From assembly GCF_048544455.1 (NCBI RefSeq), contig NC_133534.1, positions 123,776,269-123,840,268 on the forward strand: a stretch of 64,000 nucleotides of DNA, read 5' to 3'. The notes under the pieces are model-generated. The model was not told the DNA's origin. It did no database searches and saw nothing but the letters and a program-made list of their open reading frames with translations. This document shows, one piece after another, positions 32,668-43,902 of the stretch. Numbering within the stretch: the first letter of the stretch is position 1; every line of letters starts with the position of its first letter. Made by a program: the position numbers and the translations under genes. The DNA comes from Silene latifolia (lineage: Eukaryota > Streptophyta > Magnoliopsida > Caryophyllales > Caryophyllaceae).

Positions 32668-35600
32668 ATCTCCCACTTGTCCTCGACAAGTGTGCGTCAC
32701 CAATTCTCTTGTCCTATTACTATCTCCCACTCAATGCAAGGTGTCTTTCAGGTCGTACTTGCAAGTGATCATATCGAGAGTGGTTTCCTCGATCTGGAGA
32801 ATAACTGTTTGACCGGATTTATCCACTCTGGATACCTTCCGAGCGTGGCCACGCATATCCAGTTCATTACTCCTCGAGTGGCCCTGAGATATTGTTTTAA
32901 CCCTGACAAGGGGGTGGACAATTCCTATCGCACTCATTCCCTTCGACTAGCCACAGTCATCATAACCCAAAATATGCCCATTTGAACCCATTTACGAAGG
33001 TCGTAGTAACACAAATCAATGTTAATCTGAAACTGTGCCATCTTAGGCGAACAGTCTTTAGTCAAATGAATCGACTCATTAGAATACTATAGCAGATCTC
33101 GCCACGACCAGGCTATATAAATTGCCAGAACTCTATAAGCGGTCATAAGGCCCGACAAAATGTTCCTAACAATCTGCCTATGTGATCGACTAGTCATCTC
33201 ACATGACTCTATGACACTTGAACTTGCCATCAATCGCATCACACTCTAGTCACTTCGAGACGTCACCTCATACAAGTGACTATGGGCGAATACAATGTTA
33301 ATCCGTGTTCACTTTAACGGGGTTCAATTATCACTACAACCCGTTTGGATGTAACAAAGTATAAAAGGAGTTTTTAAAGAAAAACTCGAACGACAAATGC
33401 GATTATCACATATGAATAGTCAATGCCTGATTACTATTTCATATTCTATAATCTAATTTGATCTTGTATGTAGTTGTTCATTTCAATTCAATTGAAATGA
33501 CATGACTCATCATGTTAAGCCTTTGAGAAGGCTTTGGTTAGTAGGTTTTATCAATTTCTTGTACCTTACTCAACCTTACTACATACTCGTTTTCCTTTGT
33601 AATGTATACATTTGCATTACAAAACTTTCTGAGTACGTGTCGAGATCCAATCAAGACATGGGCCCTCTAGCCTAAGAATAGCTCCCACTGTTTTCACAGT
33701 GTGCGGGACTCATCCTTCTTGCACATCTCATGATTGCAAGTGTACTCAATTTCCGTTATAAATATCTCTCATTGTTCTTTATTGCCTAGAACGATTCTAG
33801 AAAATCTACTTCTTAATTAACATTGCCACAATGGTATCTTAACCATCCTAATGTGTTTTGATTATGGTTTTGTCGGAAACCATGCGCAATCTCAATTGTC
33901 AATTGTCACTTGTGTAACACCCTTACACAAAATTGCATCATAAACACTTTGCTTTACTTCCTTAATGCTTCTGCAAGCACTTAAGGGTAATCTTTATAGC
34001 TTACTTGGTAAAGATTACTTAAATTCGATTTTGAAAACAATTCATCATACTCAAAGCATATGAAGTGTTATACATCATTTCTTTTAAATTGATTCGGCAG
34101 CGGAAGCAAATGAAATCAATCAAATATGTTCAATTTAATTGAACTAGTCATGAATCTTATCAACATAAGACTTCTTACTGACGCTAATATCATGTGGATT
34201 TATCTTCATAAATCTGGATATTCAAGATGTATTATAATACTCCAAAAGTCTTAAATCATTCTCAATGATCAATATGTCATCCACATATCGGACTAATTAA
34301 AAATTCCGTAACTCCCACTAAAATCCATGTATAAACACAACTTCTCGACTTATCGAGAAATGTTTTATCACATGATCAAAATGTTGACTCCAACTCATTG
34401 ATGTCCTACTTAAGATCCTCTCTTAAGTTTCACATTATCTTAGGATTGCAAGAATCTATGAAACTCATGACATGTATTGAATACATTCCTTCTATTGAAG
34501 AAATGGGTTTTAGATTCACTTGCTGTATGCATATCCTCATAATGAAACACAATCCCTAAGAAAATCCAAATAGACTTAATCATTTCAATTAGTGCAAAAC
34601 CCTTTGCAACCAATCTTGTTTTGAAATATCTCATTATTAGTGCAAAACCCTTTGTCACTAATCAAGCCCTTTTGTTTTGGATTTTCATGGCTCTAAGCCT
34701 TGTATTGAGTTGTGACTTAAACACTCTTATGTAAGTCACATGTTCATTACTTTCTAGAAGTAATCAACTTGAATCAAACAATTTCTTTTGTAAGTTATAA
34801 GCTCTTTACTTTCTTAAAAGTAGCATGAATTCATCATTTTTAACAAGTGACGAATTTAACTTCCTAGGTTTTGAAGAAACATTGTCTTACACAAAACGTC
34901 TCATGTAGCCAAGAAAGACCAGTTTCTTGCGACATAAAATTTTTTTAGCATTCTTTGTGGCTCTTGAATAATTTCTCCCACTCTGTCTTCCAGAAATAAA
35001 CTTGTATTTTTAGAAAGACAGCTTCACGAGTTGCAAACCCGTCGTTGTCGTGATAATTGAAAGGGAAAAATGAGCATCTGTTTCTTGTGAAAACTTACAA
35101 ACATGGTACCCTTACCATTTCATATCTCATATGATTTGATTTAGTGGAAAAATAATTTAGACAAAAATGATAAAATCCCCAAAAGGATCAAGTAACTCAA
35201 AGTAACTTGATTGAAGTCCAAACCATATCGAATAGCGTTTGATTTCTTATCCATCCACACATTATTTCATAATGCGTGCTAAGAGAGATTAACTTGTGAT
35301 ACTATATCACATTTCCTTTGGCTTATATCAAAGTCTTCACTTTGATAGTCCCATCACGACTAAATCGTGATTCCTTGAACTCTTGAACTTCTTCAAAGAT
35401 TTCTCTATTTACCTTATTAAGTGAACACACTAGTGTCAACTTAAATCGTTGGTAAAAGATGATGATCAACCTATTTTGGATTGATGATTTATAACCTCGA
35501 TCTCCTTTTCAACCAAAAAGTACGAGATATCTTGCTTTGAATACAAGATACGCATATACCATTAACAAGTGATGGTTTCAAGAGTACTCGATAACTCTTT

Positions 35601-36229
35601 GCGTTCATCATTCCAAAATTTAAGGTTTAATCTTGGGTTACCAATTTGAGTGTTGCATCATCTTCATGATATATCATTCTAGTTTGGTTTAGAATATAAT
35701 CACCTTGATGATGGGCCAGCCATTCATCAAATCATGGTGTATAGGGTCACAAAAGTGAAACCTCTTTTGTATCTTTAACAAATTGTATTCTTTTTTAGAG
35801 TTTATGTACTTAATAGTCACAATTAAGTACAACTCCAAACCCGAAAACTAGATTTAGTACACAATGACTCTATCTCTTGACTTCATTGTTGCTAGTCGTC
35901 ATATTTTAATCATCTTCTTGACAAAACTAATTACCAAAACAATTTATCGCTTCAAGGTACTTAATTCAATTAAGTATATGAATAACAATCCATTGTAAGT
36001 AGAAGTGTTAGTCATGAATCAAAAACCTGTTTGATAATGAATAACTTTAATCTATACTCTTTACAAGAGATCCTTATCAATGGTTCATTTGAGGTTTTAG
36101 AAGCAAATTCATATTTGTCTTTAGTTACGATGTTTTAATGGAGATTTGTATCAAAATCGAAATGATATCGTATATGAATTGTGGTAAAGAAATAGAACAA
36201 TATAAAAACGGAATAGTGGAAAACTTAAC
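32668..36229 (-). pseudogene. F decayed copia pol region
   Basis: No long frame survives. On minus, 34440-34658 contains FKTRLVAKGFALIE, the copia RT entry motif (usually Y-K-A/T-R-L-V-A-K-G-F). Around 34240-34305 the minus strand reads YVDDILIIENDLRLLE, the copia RT catalytic motif. The rest is AT-rich with many stops. This establishes Ty1/copia origin and shows that F cannot encode its own RT. Confidence 0.75.
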
Positions 36230-38274
36230 ATTTATCGTTTTATTAATACTTGGAAAAATAAGTATAGCATTTACATAGTGACCTCTACCCAACTATGATA
36301 AATGATTCCAAGACCCAAATTCATATTGACTTAGGCACGGTGGGGCCGATACATCCTTTATCAATATAACTCGGTGGATTAACGTTTAATCGATTCTACT
36401 TTTAGAACTCTTGGTCGATAATATTACATTAACATTTATCTTTAGCCCAAAACACATCCGACAAGGGCACGGTGGGGCCGATACATAACAAGGTTTGTAC
36501 CCCGGTGGGGCCGAGCGCACTCCCTCGCGAAATAGGTTTTCATGGTTTCTACTATTTGGTAAGGCTATGTCTCAATTGATTGTTTTAGCGAGAGGTCATG
36601 TCAAATTATTATCTATCACGTTTTAAGTGAACTAAAGCGGTGAACTACGATAATTTTAATTGACACGGTCGATAAACTCGATAAAATGACAATGCATGTT
36701 TTAGTTATGGCGATTTAGCGATGCATGCAACATAAAATAAAATGCAAGCATAAAAATAAATAAATCCTAGTATGTCCTTTCCTAAAATAGAAAAACTATT
36801 TAACTATTACATATTCGGAAACCAACTCCATTGGTCCCTTGAACTTCGGTTGTGGCACGCATCTCGAGGTAACACCGTCTTTATGTATCGCCATTCTTGA
36901 AGAAATCCGTCTTTGGGAACTCCGGAATGAATAAAATTACATAATAAATTACATAATTTCCTATTATACATTTGTAACTAAAATAAAATAAATCTATTAA
37001 ATTACAAAACGGTGATACGAGATCACAATAAAATTACAACCGAATCGATATTCCCATACATTTCGGGAAATACCAATTAAAATCTAAGGCCATACTAAGT
37101 AAAATTACATAATTCAAAATTACATAAATTAAAATTATGACAATCATAAAGAAAATGCAGCATTATAATATGTATGAACATGCTCAATTTTATGCTAAAT
37201 CGCCTTTAAATAGCCAATATCGTATATTACTCGGTTTTTACGGATTTGCGTGATTTCAACATTTTTATAATCACAAAAATACATAAACTCATATTTATGC
37301 ATAAGTTAATTACCCTAACCTCTTAGGACTCAAAATTTAGTCTTCACTAATAATTTGACCATAATTAACCCATATTTTATAAAATTGTTCATAAATGGAC
37401 CAAAAATTACAAAAATAAGCTATAAACTTCAAATAAATCACAAAATTTCAAATAAATTCAAAATTTGAAATTAAAACTCATTAACATTCTGGAAAAATAC
37501 CATGACACTCATAATGTTCAAAATCTTAGGTTAAAAATTTCGAAAATTTTCCGGAAAAACAATGTTGCGGTTTATCGATTTTTAATAAAATAATCATAAA
37601 AACATGGAAAAATTATATTCATTAACTTTTCAATTTTAGATCTGAAAAAGATAATAAAATGCAACATTAGACGTTTTTCGTAAGTCATAGATTATGATTT
37701 TATTAATTTTTCACTAATAATGTCACTATTTATGCTATTTTTCTTCAAAAATCCATAAATCATGCAAAAAGACTTCTTTATAGCCAATTATTTTACACAC
37801 ATCTTGTAAAATTGCACGTGACAACATATTAATTTTCTATGACCAGATTCGAAATTTAACTCATATTAACCTATTTTTCACCTAAATCCGAATTTAATAA
37901 TGAAAAATTTATTTTTCGAGCATAACAAGTCTAAATATTATGAAAATTTACAGGTTATCTCAAAATAATATATGTGACAACATATCCAAAAATCAATGGA
38001 AAATTCGAAGTATAGCTAATTTTAGACCAAAAATGACATTTTTACTCATAAAATCATATTTAAATGCCATTATTGTATAATATGAACAATAAAAATCCGT
38101 AAAATTAACCAAAATATCCTAAAACATTTTAGGACCAGAAATATTAACATGCATGAATTAATTTCGTGATATATCATAATAACACAAATTTTCCAAGTTT
38201 TATATGTTATTCTTATAACTCGGAAAAACTTTTAACCGATTTGCATGCAAACAACCGTGGCTCTTGATACCGAT
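36230..38274 (-). other. F 5' leader
   Basis: Noncoding, very AT-rich. It aligns to G's leader (58740-59700), including a GC phrase CGGTGGGGCCGA repeated three times (about 36339, 36478, 36503). The gag gene that G has at the corresponding place is not recognisable in F. Confidence 0.7.
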
Positions 38275-39558
38275 TGAAGGAAATGTAGATCTATATACAT
38301 AATAACATACTCATATATGTTTAAATTAATTTGTCATAAAATTAAAGGTGGAACTTATGCATGCAAACTAATTAATAAAATGAGATAGCAACATGTTCTT
38401 ACAATGTGATTTCGATTCATATGGGCACAAAAGAGATCTCCTTTTCTTTTGTTCTTGAGCTCTCCAAATGGAAGAACAAGGATTCAAATGTAGAATCCCT
38501 CCCAAAAGCATATACCCAAGGAATACATCTTAATAACCAATATTATTTAGATCTAGTAATAATATTAGTTTTTGCTATAAATTGATACAAAATAAATTGT
38601 ATTTTTGCTCTTGAAAATTTCGGTCAAGAGATGGAGTAATTTTTTTGAGTTTATTTCTCTAGAATTATCATAAATTGTAGAGAGTTTTTGATGAATTTTC
38701 TAACACTAGAAAATTGGATGGGAAGAATGAATTATCATCTAAGAGAAAAGCTCTTCTCTCTTTTCTTGTGGAGTGGCCGAAAAAGAGCATTGGGTAGTAT
38801 GCCCAATGCCTTTTGTTTTTGCTCTTCTCAAAAGTTTAGGCTTGCAAGGCTAGTACTTAGATATCATAATTGTGTTTTCCACTCAAGATAAAAACACAAT
38901 ATATATCTTACACTACCTCCTCATTTTCGGTTTTTAAGCATAAAATGGAGAATCCATTTTATTTTGTAATTTGTCAAATTTGTCACATGTAACATGTTAC
39001 ATGACATGTCACAATGTAATGTATTTTTAACATATTAAAAATCAACATACTCATAAAATATGTCATTTACAAAATCGACTAGTAATTCGTAATTACTTGT
39101 ACCAAAAATGTTTCCAAATTATAAACTACAACATTCTGTATTTATAATAATTTATTCATTCCGTTTCAATTGTTTCTTTAAACAATAATTTCATCTAAGT
39201 AATAAAATAATTCGATTACTAAGACCGTGTCTCATTTAATCATATTTACAATAAGATACGTAAATTATACTCACAAAATCATCCGTCAATTTTAAGCAAT
39301 TTAATTAACTCGTATCGGTATACGATCAATTAAATAATCAATTAAGAGTATTTCCCTATAGGTATGACCTAAGGGGATCAATGATCATCACCACCGTCGC
39401 ACAAACGTAATGTCAAACTCTAGTCAGCCAATCATTACCGATATGTGTGGACCAGTTGACTGTAAAATATTACATCCCATATGTATTCTTAAAATGAGAT
39501 TTAATAATGATATTTAAATCATGTGATCGCACTATTGTTGAGGACACATTTCCCAACA
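38275..39558 (-). repeat. Element F right LTR (5' LTR)
   Basis: 1284 bp, near-identical to 31386-32667, ending TTTCCCAACA before the TSD tcttg. Confidence 0.93.
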
Positions 39559-39563
39559 TCTTG

Positions 39564-39815
39564 TTGTGTGTGGGTTTGAAAGTGGTTATATTGTGGCATT
39601 TGGAGTTGGTTGCAAAGTGGGTCTTGGGTGGGTGGTTGTTCTGGATATTGGATTTGGGGATTTTTGTGGGAAAAGTTGGGGTAGTAGTTAGGATTTACAT
39701 TGTATGAGTTATAAGGTAGGTTTGTGTTGACTTGCTCCTCAAACTCCCCATACCCAAAGTCATACTCAAAAGATCTACCATATACTCCATGTGTTCAGTC
39801 TTGAGCCATCCTCAT
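39564..39815 (-). pseudogene. E gag-like gene, N-terminal part
   Basis: ATG at 39815 followed six codons later by TGA (39795-39797; possibly from CGA). The frame then stays open to the F insertion: FEYDFGYGEFEEQVNTNLP, SYNVNPNYYPNFSHKNPQ, QPPTQDPLCNQLQMPQYN. This Asn/Gln/Tyr/Pro-rich text resembles the post-knuckle linker of A and B gag. The capsid core is absent, so E's gene is shortened at the 5' side relative to A and B. Confidence 0.7.
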
Positions 39816-39936
39816 ATCTAAGACAAGGAAATGACTACAAGTAAGGAAACTACAATACAATGGTAAGAACGACCTTGAGGAACAAGTTCCTCGAGGTTAA
39901 ATCAAATATAAAATAGACAAACAAAAAAACCTTAAT

Positions 39937-39954
39937 AAAAAGGCAACAACACCA
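39937..39954 (-). other. Degenerate primer-binding site of E
   Basis: On minus it reads TGGTGTTGTTGCC followed by Ts, against TGGCGCCGTTGCCGGGGA in A and B. The first differences are C-to-T or G-to-T. It lies three bases from the LTR end. Confidence 0.6.
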
Positions 39955-39957
39955 TTT

Positions 39958-41106
39958 TGATGAAACGTTATCTCCGTACGCTCAATCAAACACATTTATC
40001 TTCTCAACTAGTTAGTGGTTATGTGGAGGTCAATTCACGGGACGGTGTGCTTTGGGTCCTAAGTCTATCTATTTCAATATATGCTAGTGTCACAATTGGT
40101 TTGGGTTGGAATTGTGTTCTAAGCTTGAACAAGGAAATGAAAACAAGGCAAGTAAATAGAAACATGGGTATAAACAAATGATTCACAATACTAGGAAATC
40201 ATGAGATTATAGAGGAGTCATGGTGAAAAAGCATAAATGAATCATATAGATGCAAGCAATTATTATTGTTGGAATCAAGTTAGTGTATATCTTACAATTC
40301 TTAGGAAAACTTAGGTCTCGGAGCCGAGTCGATCAAGACTTTACAACACCTACAAGTTGACTTGGTTTTCCATATTCATGGTGAGATAACATAAATGAGT
40401 CCTAGGAAGGTTTGGGTCCCGGAGCGGAGTCGGTCAAGACTTTACAACACCTACAATCGACTTAATTCTTCCTATTCAACTATATGCATGGTCTAACAAG
40501 CCTTAAGATGGTTTATGTCTTGCAAGTCTTGTTGAAAGGATGAGATAATCATGCTAGGTTGTCAATCAAGCAATTCATCAAACATGACAAGTGCATAAAT
40601 TGAAGAAACAATAAGCAAGCATTCATATGAACTCATTAAGCATAAATCTACCCCATGATTAACTCTTCCAATCCCCCACTAATCCCTAGTTAGGAAACTA
40701 CTCACTCATTATCATGGAAAACAAGTTAACAATGGTGTCAATCATCTTAACAGGTATTAACATGATAGAAGAGTAAAACAATTACCAATAAAGTTAAGAG
40801 TAAAGGAATTATACCAATCTTAAGATTAACAAATGGAAAGGAAAGAATAATAGAAGAAAACTTGATTGATTGATGAAGAGTTGTCAATTCTCCAAATAAT
40901 AACCCAATAATCTTCAATTACCCAATAAGAAATCTTGAACAATAATTAAGGAAAGATTAAAGTGCAATTTAAGGACTGATTAAAGATTAATCTATTCTAA
41001 TCTATATCTAATGTAATCTAAGAAAGCTTTATCCCCATTAGGAGGACCTTTTCCAACACTAAGAGGGCTTAATCCTCAATTTATTATAGAGAGAGTATAT
41101 ATAGTG
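39958..41106 (-). repeat. Element E right LTR, part 1
   Basis: Starts TGATGAAACG, aligning to 28660 onward. It ends at the TATA-like box (41096-41103), where B inserted. The remainder of this LTR is at 52218-52748. Confidence 0.88.
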
Positions 41107-41452
41107 TGATGTGACCATAATTGGCGCATATTTAGCCCCCGAGTTAGCCTTGTCCCCATGCTTTTTAGTGCTTATTTGGGTCATTTCTTATCTTTAGTTC
41201 TTTGTTTTGCATATTCTTTGAGATTTTGATCCCTTGGTAGGAAAGGAGTAAGAATCTTGCATTTTCATGGCAAAACGAGACTAAATTGATCGAATTCAAT
41301 GACCAAGCATCAAGGAGAGACAAGATTAGAAGGCCTTTATACATATCATAGTAGAAGAGCAATGTTGAGAAAGGATCCTTGATTCCCCAAGGAAATCCCC
41401 AAGGAATTTATGAAGAAAAGGGAAGAAAAGAAGAAGATTTGTTGCTGACTGA

Positions 41453-41639
41453 CAATCCGAGCGGATTGTCACCAATCCGTCCGTCCCGCAGCAGCACAAT
41501 CCGAGCGGCTTTGCCGCAATCCGCTCGGATTCCCCCTCCACAATCCGCCCGGATTCCCCTGAATCCGCTCGGATTCCAACGCCAGAATCCGCCCGTCCCG
41601 ACCCTATTCCGCCCGGATTCTAGCACAGCACGGATTGTC
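41453..41639 (+). repeat. AATCCG phrase array in B 5' LTR
   Basis: About ten phrases such as AATCCGAGCGGATT, AATCCGCCCGTCC, AATCCGCTCGGATT and GCCCGGATTC. Several are perfect palindromes. Located about 125-310 bp upstream of the TATA core. Confidence 0.85.
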
Positions 41640-41763
41640 TTCTCCAAGCTACGAAGAAAGAAGCCCTTCTCTCAGAAAATACCGGCTCCTCCTTGCTCAA
41701 CTTAAAAAGTGTAATTACTAGTTTAGCCCTTAGTTAACCCTAATGCATCCTCCCTAATTTCCA

Positions 41764-41772
41764 CTATAAATA
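41764..41772 (+). promoter_or_regulatory. TATA box of B 5' LTR
   Basis: CTATAAATA followed by CCCCAT. Conserved in A. Probable core promoter for B's genomic RNA. Confidence 0.65.
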
Positions 41773-42866
41773 CCCCATTAGTCTAATTAGAGGAGCATGT
41801 TCTTCTTATCAATAATTAGTGTAGTTAATATCCATCAAATCTCTCTTTAATATTGTAATCAAGTATTAATCAAGTTTTAATCCAAGTTTTAGTTGTTCAA
41901 TCTCTCTTTTGTTCATCCTTTATTTTGGGTAATTGAAGATTATTTTGGGTTATTGTTGGGAGATTGACAACCTCTCATTCAAGCATTCAAGTACTTCTTT
42001 TATCTTTGCTTTATTATTGGAATCATTAGTAGGTATAATCTCTTAATCCCTTTTTAATTATTGTAAATTACTTTCATTTATTCATCATGTTTCATATTGT
42101 TGGTATGATTGACAACCTTGCTAGCATGATCAACATGATAATGAGTGAGTAGTCTCTTAGCTAGGGTTAATGGGTGATTAGGGGAAACCAACATGGGGAA
42201 TGATTCATGCTTAAATTAATATGCTTTCATGTTTTATTTGCTTGCTTGTTTTGATCTCAACTCATGCACATGTTATATTTGATGAAATGCTAAGCCTATG
42301 AATCCTTGCATTTACTATCATCTTCTATCTTTTCAATGAGACTTGTAAGACATAACCCAACTCGAGTCTCATTAGACCATGCATGTTGTTGAGTAGGGAA
42401 GATTAAGTCGACTTGTAGGTGTTCTACAATCTAATCGATTCGGCTCCGGGACCCAAACTTTCCTAGGATTGTAAGATATAACCCAACTCAATCCATCACA
42501 ACAATAATTGCTTGATTTTAATTTGAGAACATGTTTGTATGATCATATTCCATGATTCCCCTATGATCCCATGACACCCTAGTGCCTTTAATCAATTGTT
42601 TACACCCCTTTAATTCATCTTGCTTGTTTATTTTCATTGCTATTTTAGTTTATTAACCTTCTACATCAACCCAATTTGTGACACCCCTTAGACACCACTA
42701 GTTACAATAGATATCTTATTTCAACTCCCGTCCCTTGGGATCCGACCTTTACTTGCCTCTTTACTAATTGTAGAGTTGTTTGTGGAGCTATAAATTGTGT
42801 TTTGATTCGACCGTGACCAACGACCACATCATAATTTGTGAACACTTAGCGGGATCGCATCAAAAA

Positions 42867-42884
42867 TGGCGCCGTTGCCGGGGA
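42867..42884 (+). other. Primer-binding site of B (tRNA-Asp type)
   Basis: TGGCGCCGTTGCCGGGGA, four bases after the LTR. Confidence 0.93.
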
Positions 42885-43002
42885 CAGTGTTTGTTTGATT
42901 TAGATTTCTTTTTATTGTTATTAGTTGTGTCTTTCTTCGCCTTGAGGAAGTAAAACTCCTCAAGGTTTGTTCTAATTGTTTTCGAGTTGTTTGATATTTT
43001 GC

Positions 43003-43902
43003 ATGTCTAGAAGGTTACAAGGTGATTTGTTACCTTTTGACCGTGAAATCGAAAGAACCTTGACGAACAATAGGAGACTTGTTAGGAGGAATTTAAGAGG
43101 TATTAGTGAAGTTGTTCAACCCACTAGTGAGTTTGTCAATCCTTTCGCAATAGAAGGAGAAGAAAACCCATTACACAATACCCCACAAAATCCACCTACA
43201 ATGCCAAAATTCTCATCACACTCCGTACCCACCGAGGAGAATCTACCAAATGGTACTCCTACGCCGCAACATCTAACCGAAAATTTGATTGCCAAGTCCG
43301 CCTTCATCCAATTAGTTGAGAGGAGCCAATTCGGGGGGATGCCTAGTGAGGACCCTCATTCTCATATGGAAACCTTTTGCGACTATTGTGATGCTATCTC
43401 TCAAACGGGCGTGACTCAAGACCAAATTAGATGGGTCTTATTTCCTTTTTCCTTAATCGGCACCGCGAAGCAATGGTTGAAGGGCCTTGATAAGGCCACC
43501 CTTGGAATAGATTCTTGGAAGAAGTTGGCTCTAGCTTTCTACAAAAAATTCTACCCACCGGAAAAGACTAACATGCTAAGAGCTCAAATTACGGGTTTTA
43601 AGCAAAGGGATGAAGAGTCTTTGTATGAAGCTTGGGAGCGGTTCAAGGGAATTTGTCGCTCATGTCCTCACCATGGACTTAGCGAATGGTTTTTGGTACA
43701 ACAATTTTGGAATGGTTTATATGAAGATTCTAGGAACATTCTCAATATGGGATCAAATGGAATGTTCACCGAAGTTGATGACAATCAAACATGGAACAAG
43801 ATTGAGGAAATGGCAGTCCATAACTCACAATATAGTAGACCTCGCAAGGCTACTAGAGGAGGAAAGCATGAAGTGGACTCCGTTACTCAATTGGGTGCTT
43901 AA
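43003..43902 (+). pseudogene. gag: B gag capsid part, ended by a stop
   Basis: Start taken at ATG 43003 (MSRRLQGDLLPFD), equivalent to A. Capsid motifs as in A: IRWVLFPFSLIGTAKQWLKG, FYKKFYPPEKTNMLR, AWERFKGICRSCPHHG, FLVQQFWNGL. The TAA at 43900-43902 replaces CAA in A (LGAQLS in A). The same frame continues at once into the zinc knuckle and protease, so this stop is the only break in an otherwise continuous gag-pro frame of about 930 codons (43003-45798). Readthrough cannot be excluded but A has CAA here. Confidence 0.92.

Larger units (their letters stand above)
31386..39558 (-). mobile_element. Element F: Ty1/copia element with decayed pol
   Basis: LTRs 31386-32667 and 38275-39558, perfect TSD tcttg (31381-31385, 39559-39563). 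On minus the LTR begins TGTTGGGAAATGTG. A purine tract (minus AGTGGGAGAT, 32668-32677) and a degenerate primer site (minus GGTATCAAGAGCC, 38259-38271) confirm orientation. The 5.6-kb interior has only remnants of copia reverse transcriptase. The LTRs differ at roughly 17-18 of 1282 positions, so the insertion is recent although the coding part is long dead. Confidence 0.92.
41107..42862 (+). repeat. Element B 5' LTR
   Basis: TGATGTGACC ... GATCGCATCA, 1756 bp, with phrase array 41453-41639 and TATA core 41764-41772. Equal in length to the 3' LTR. Confidence 0.96.
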
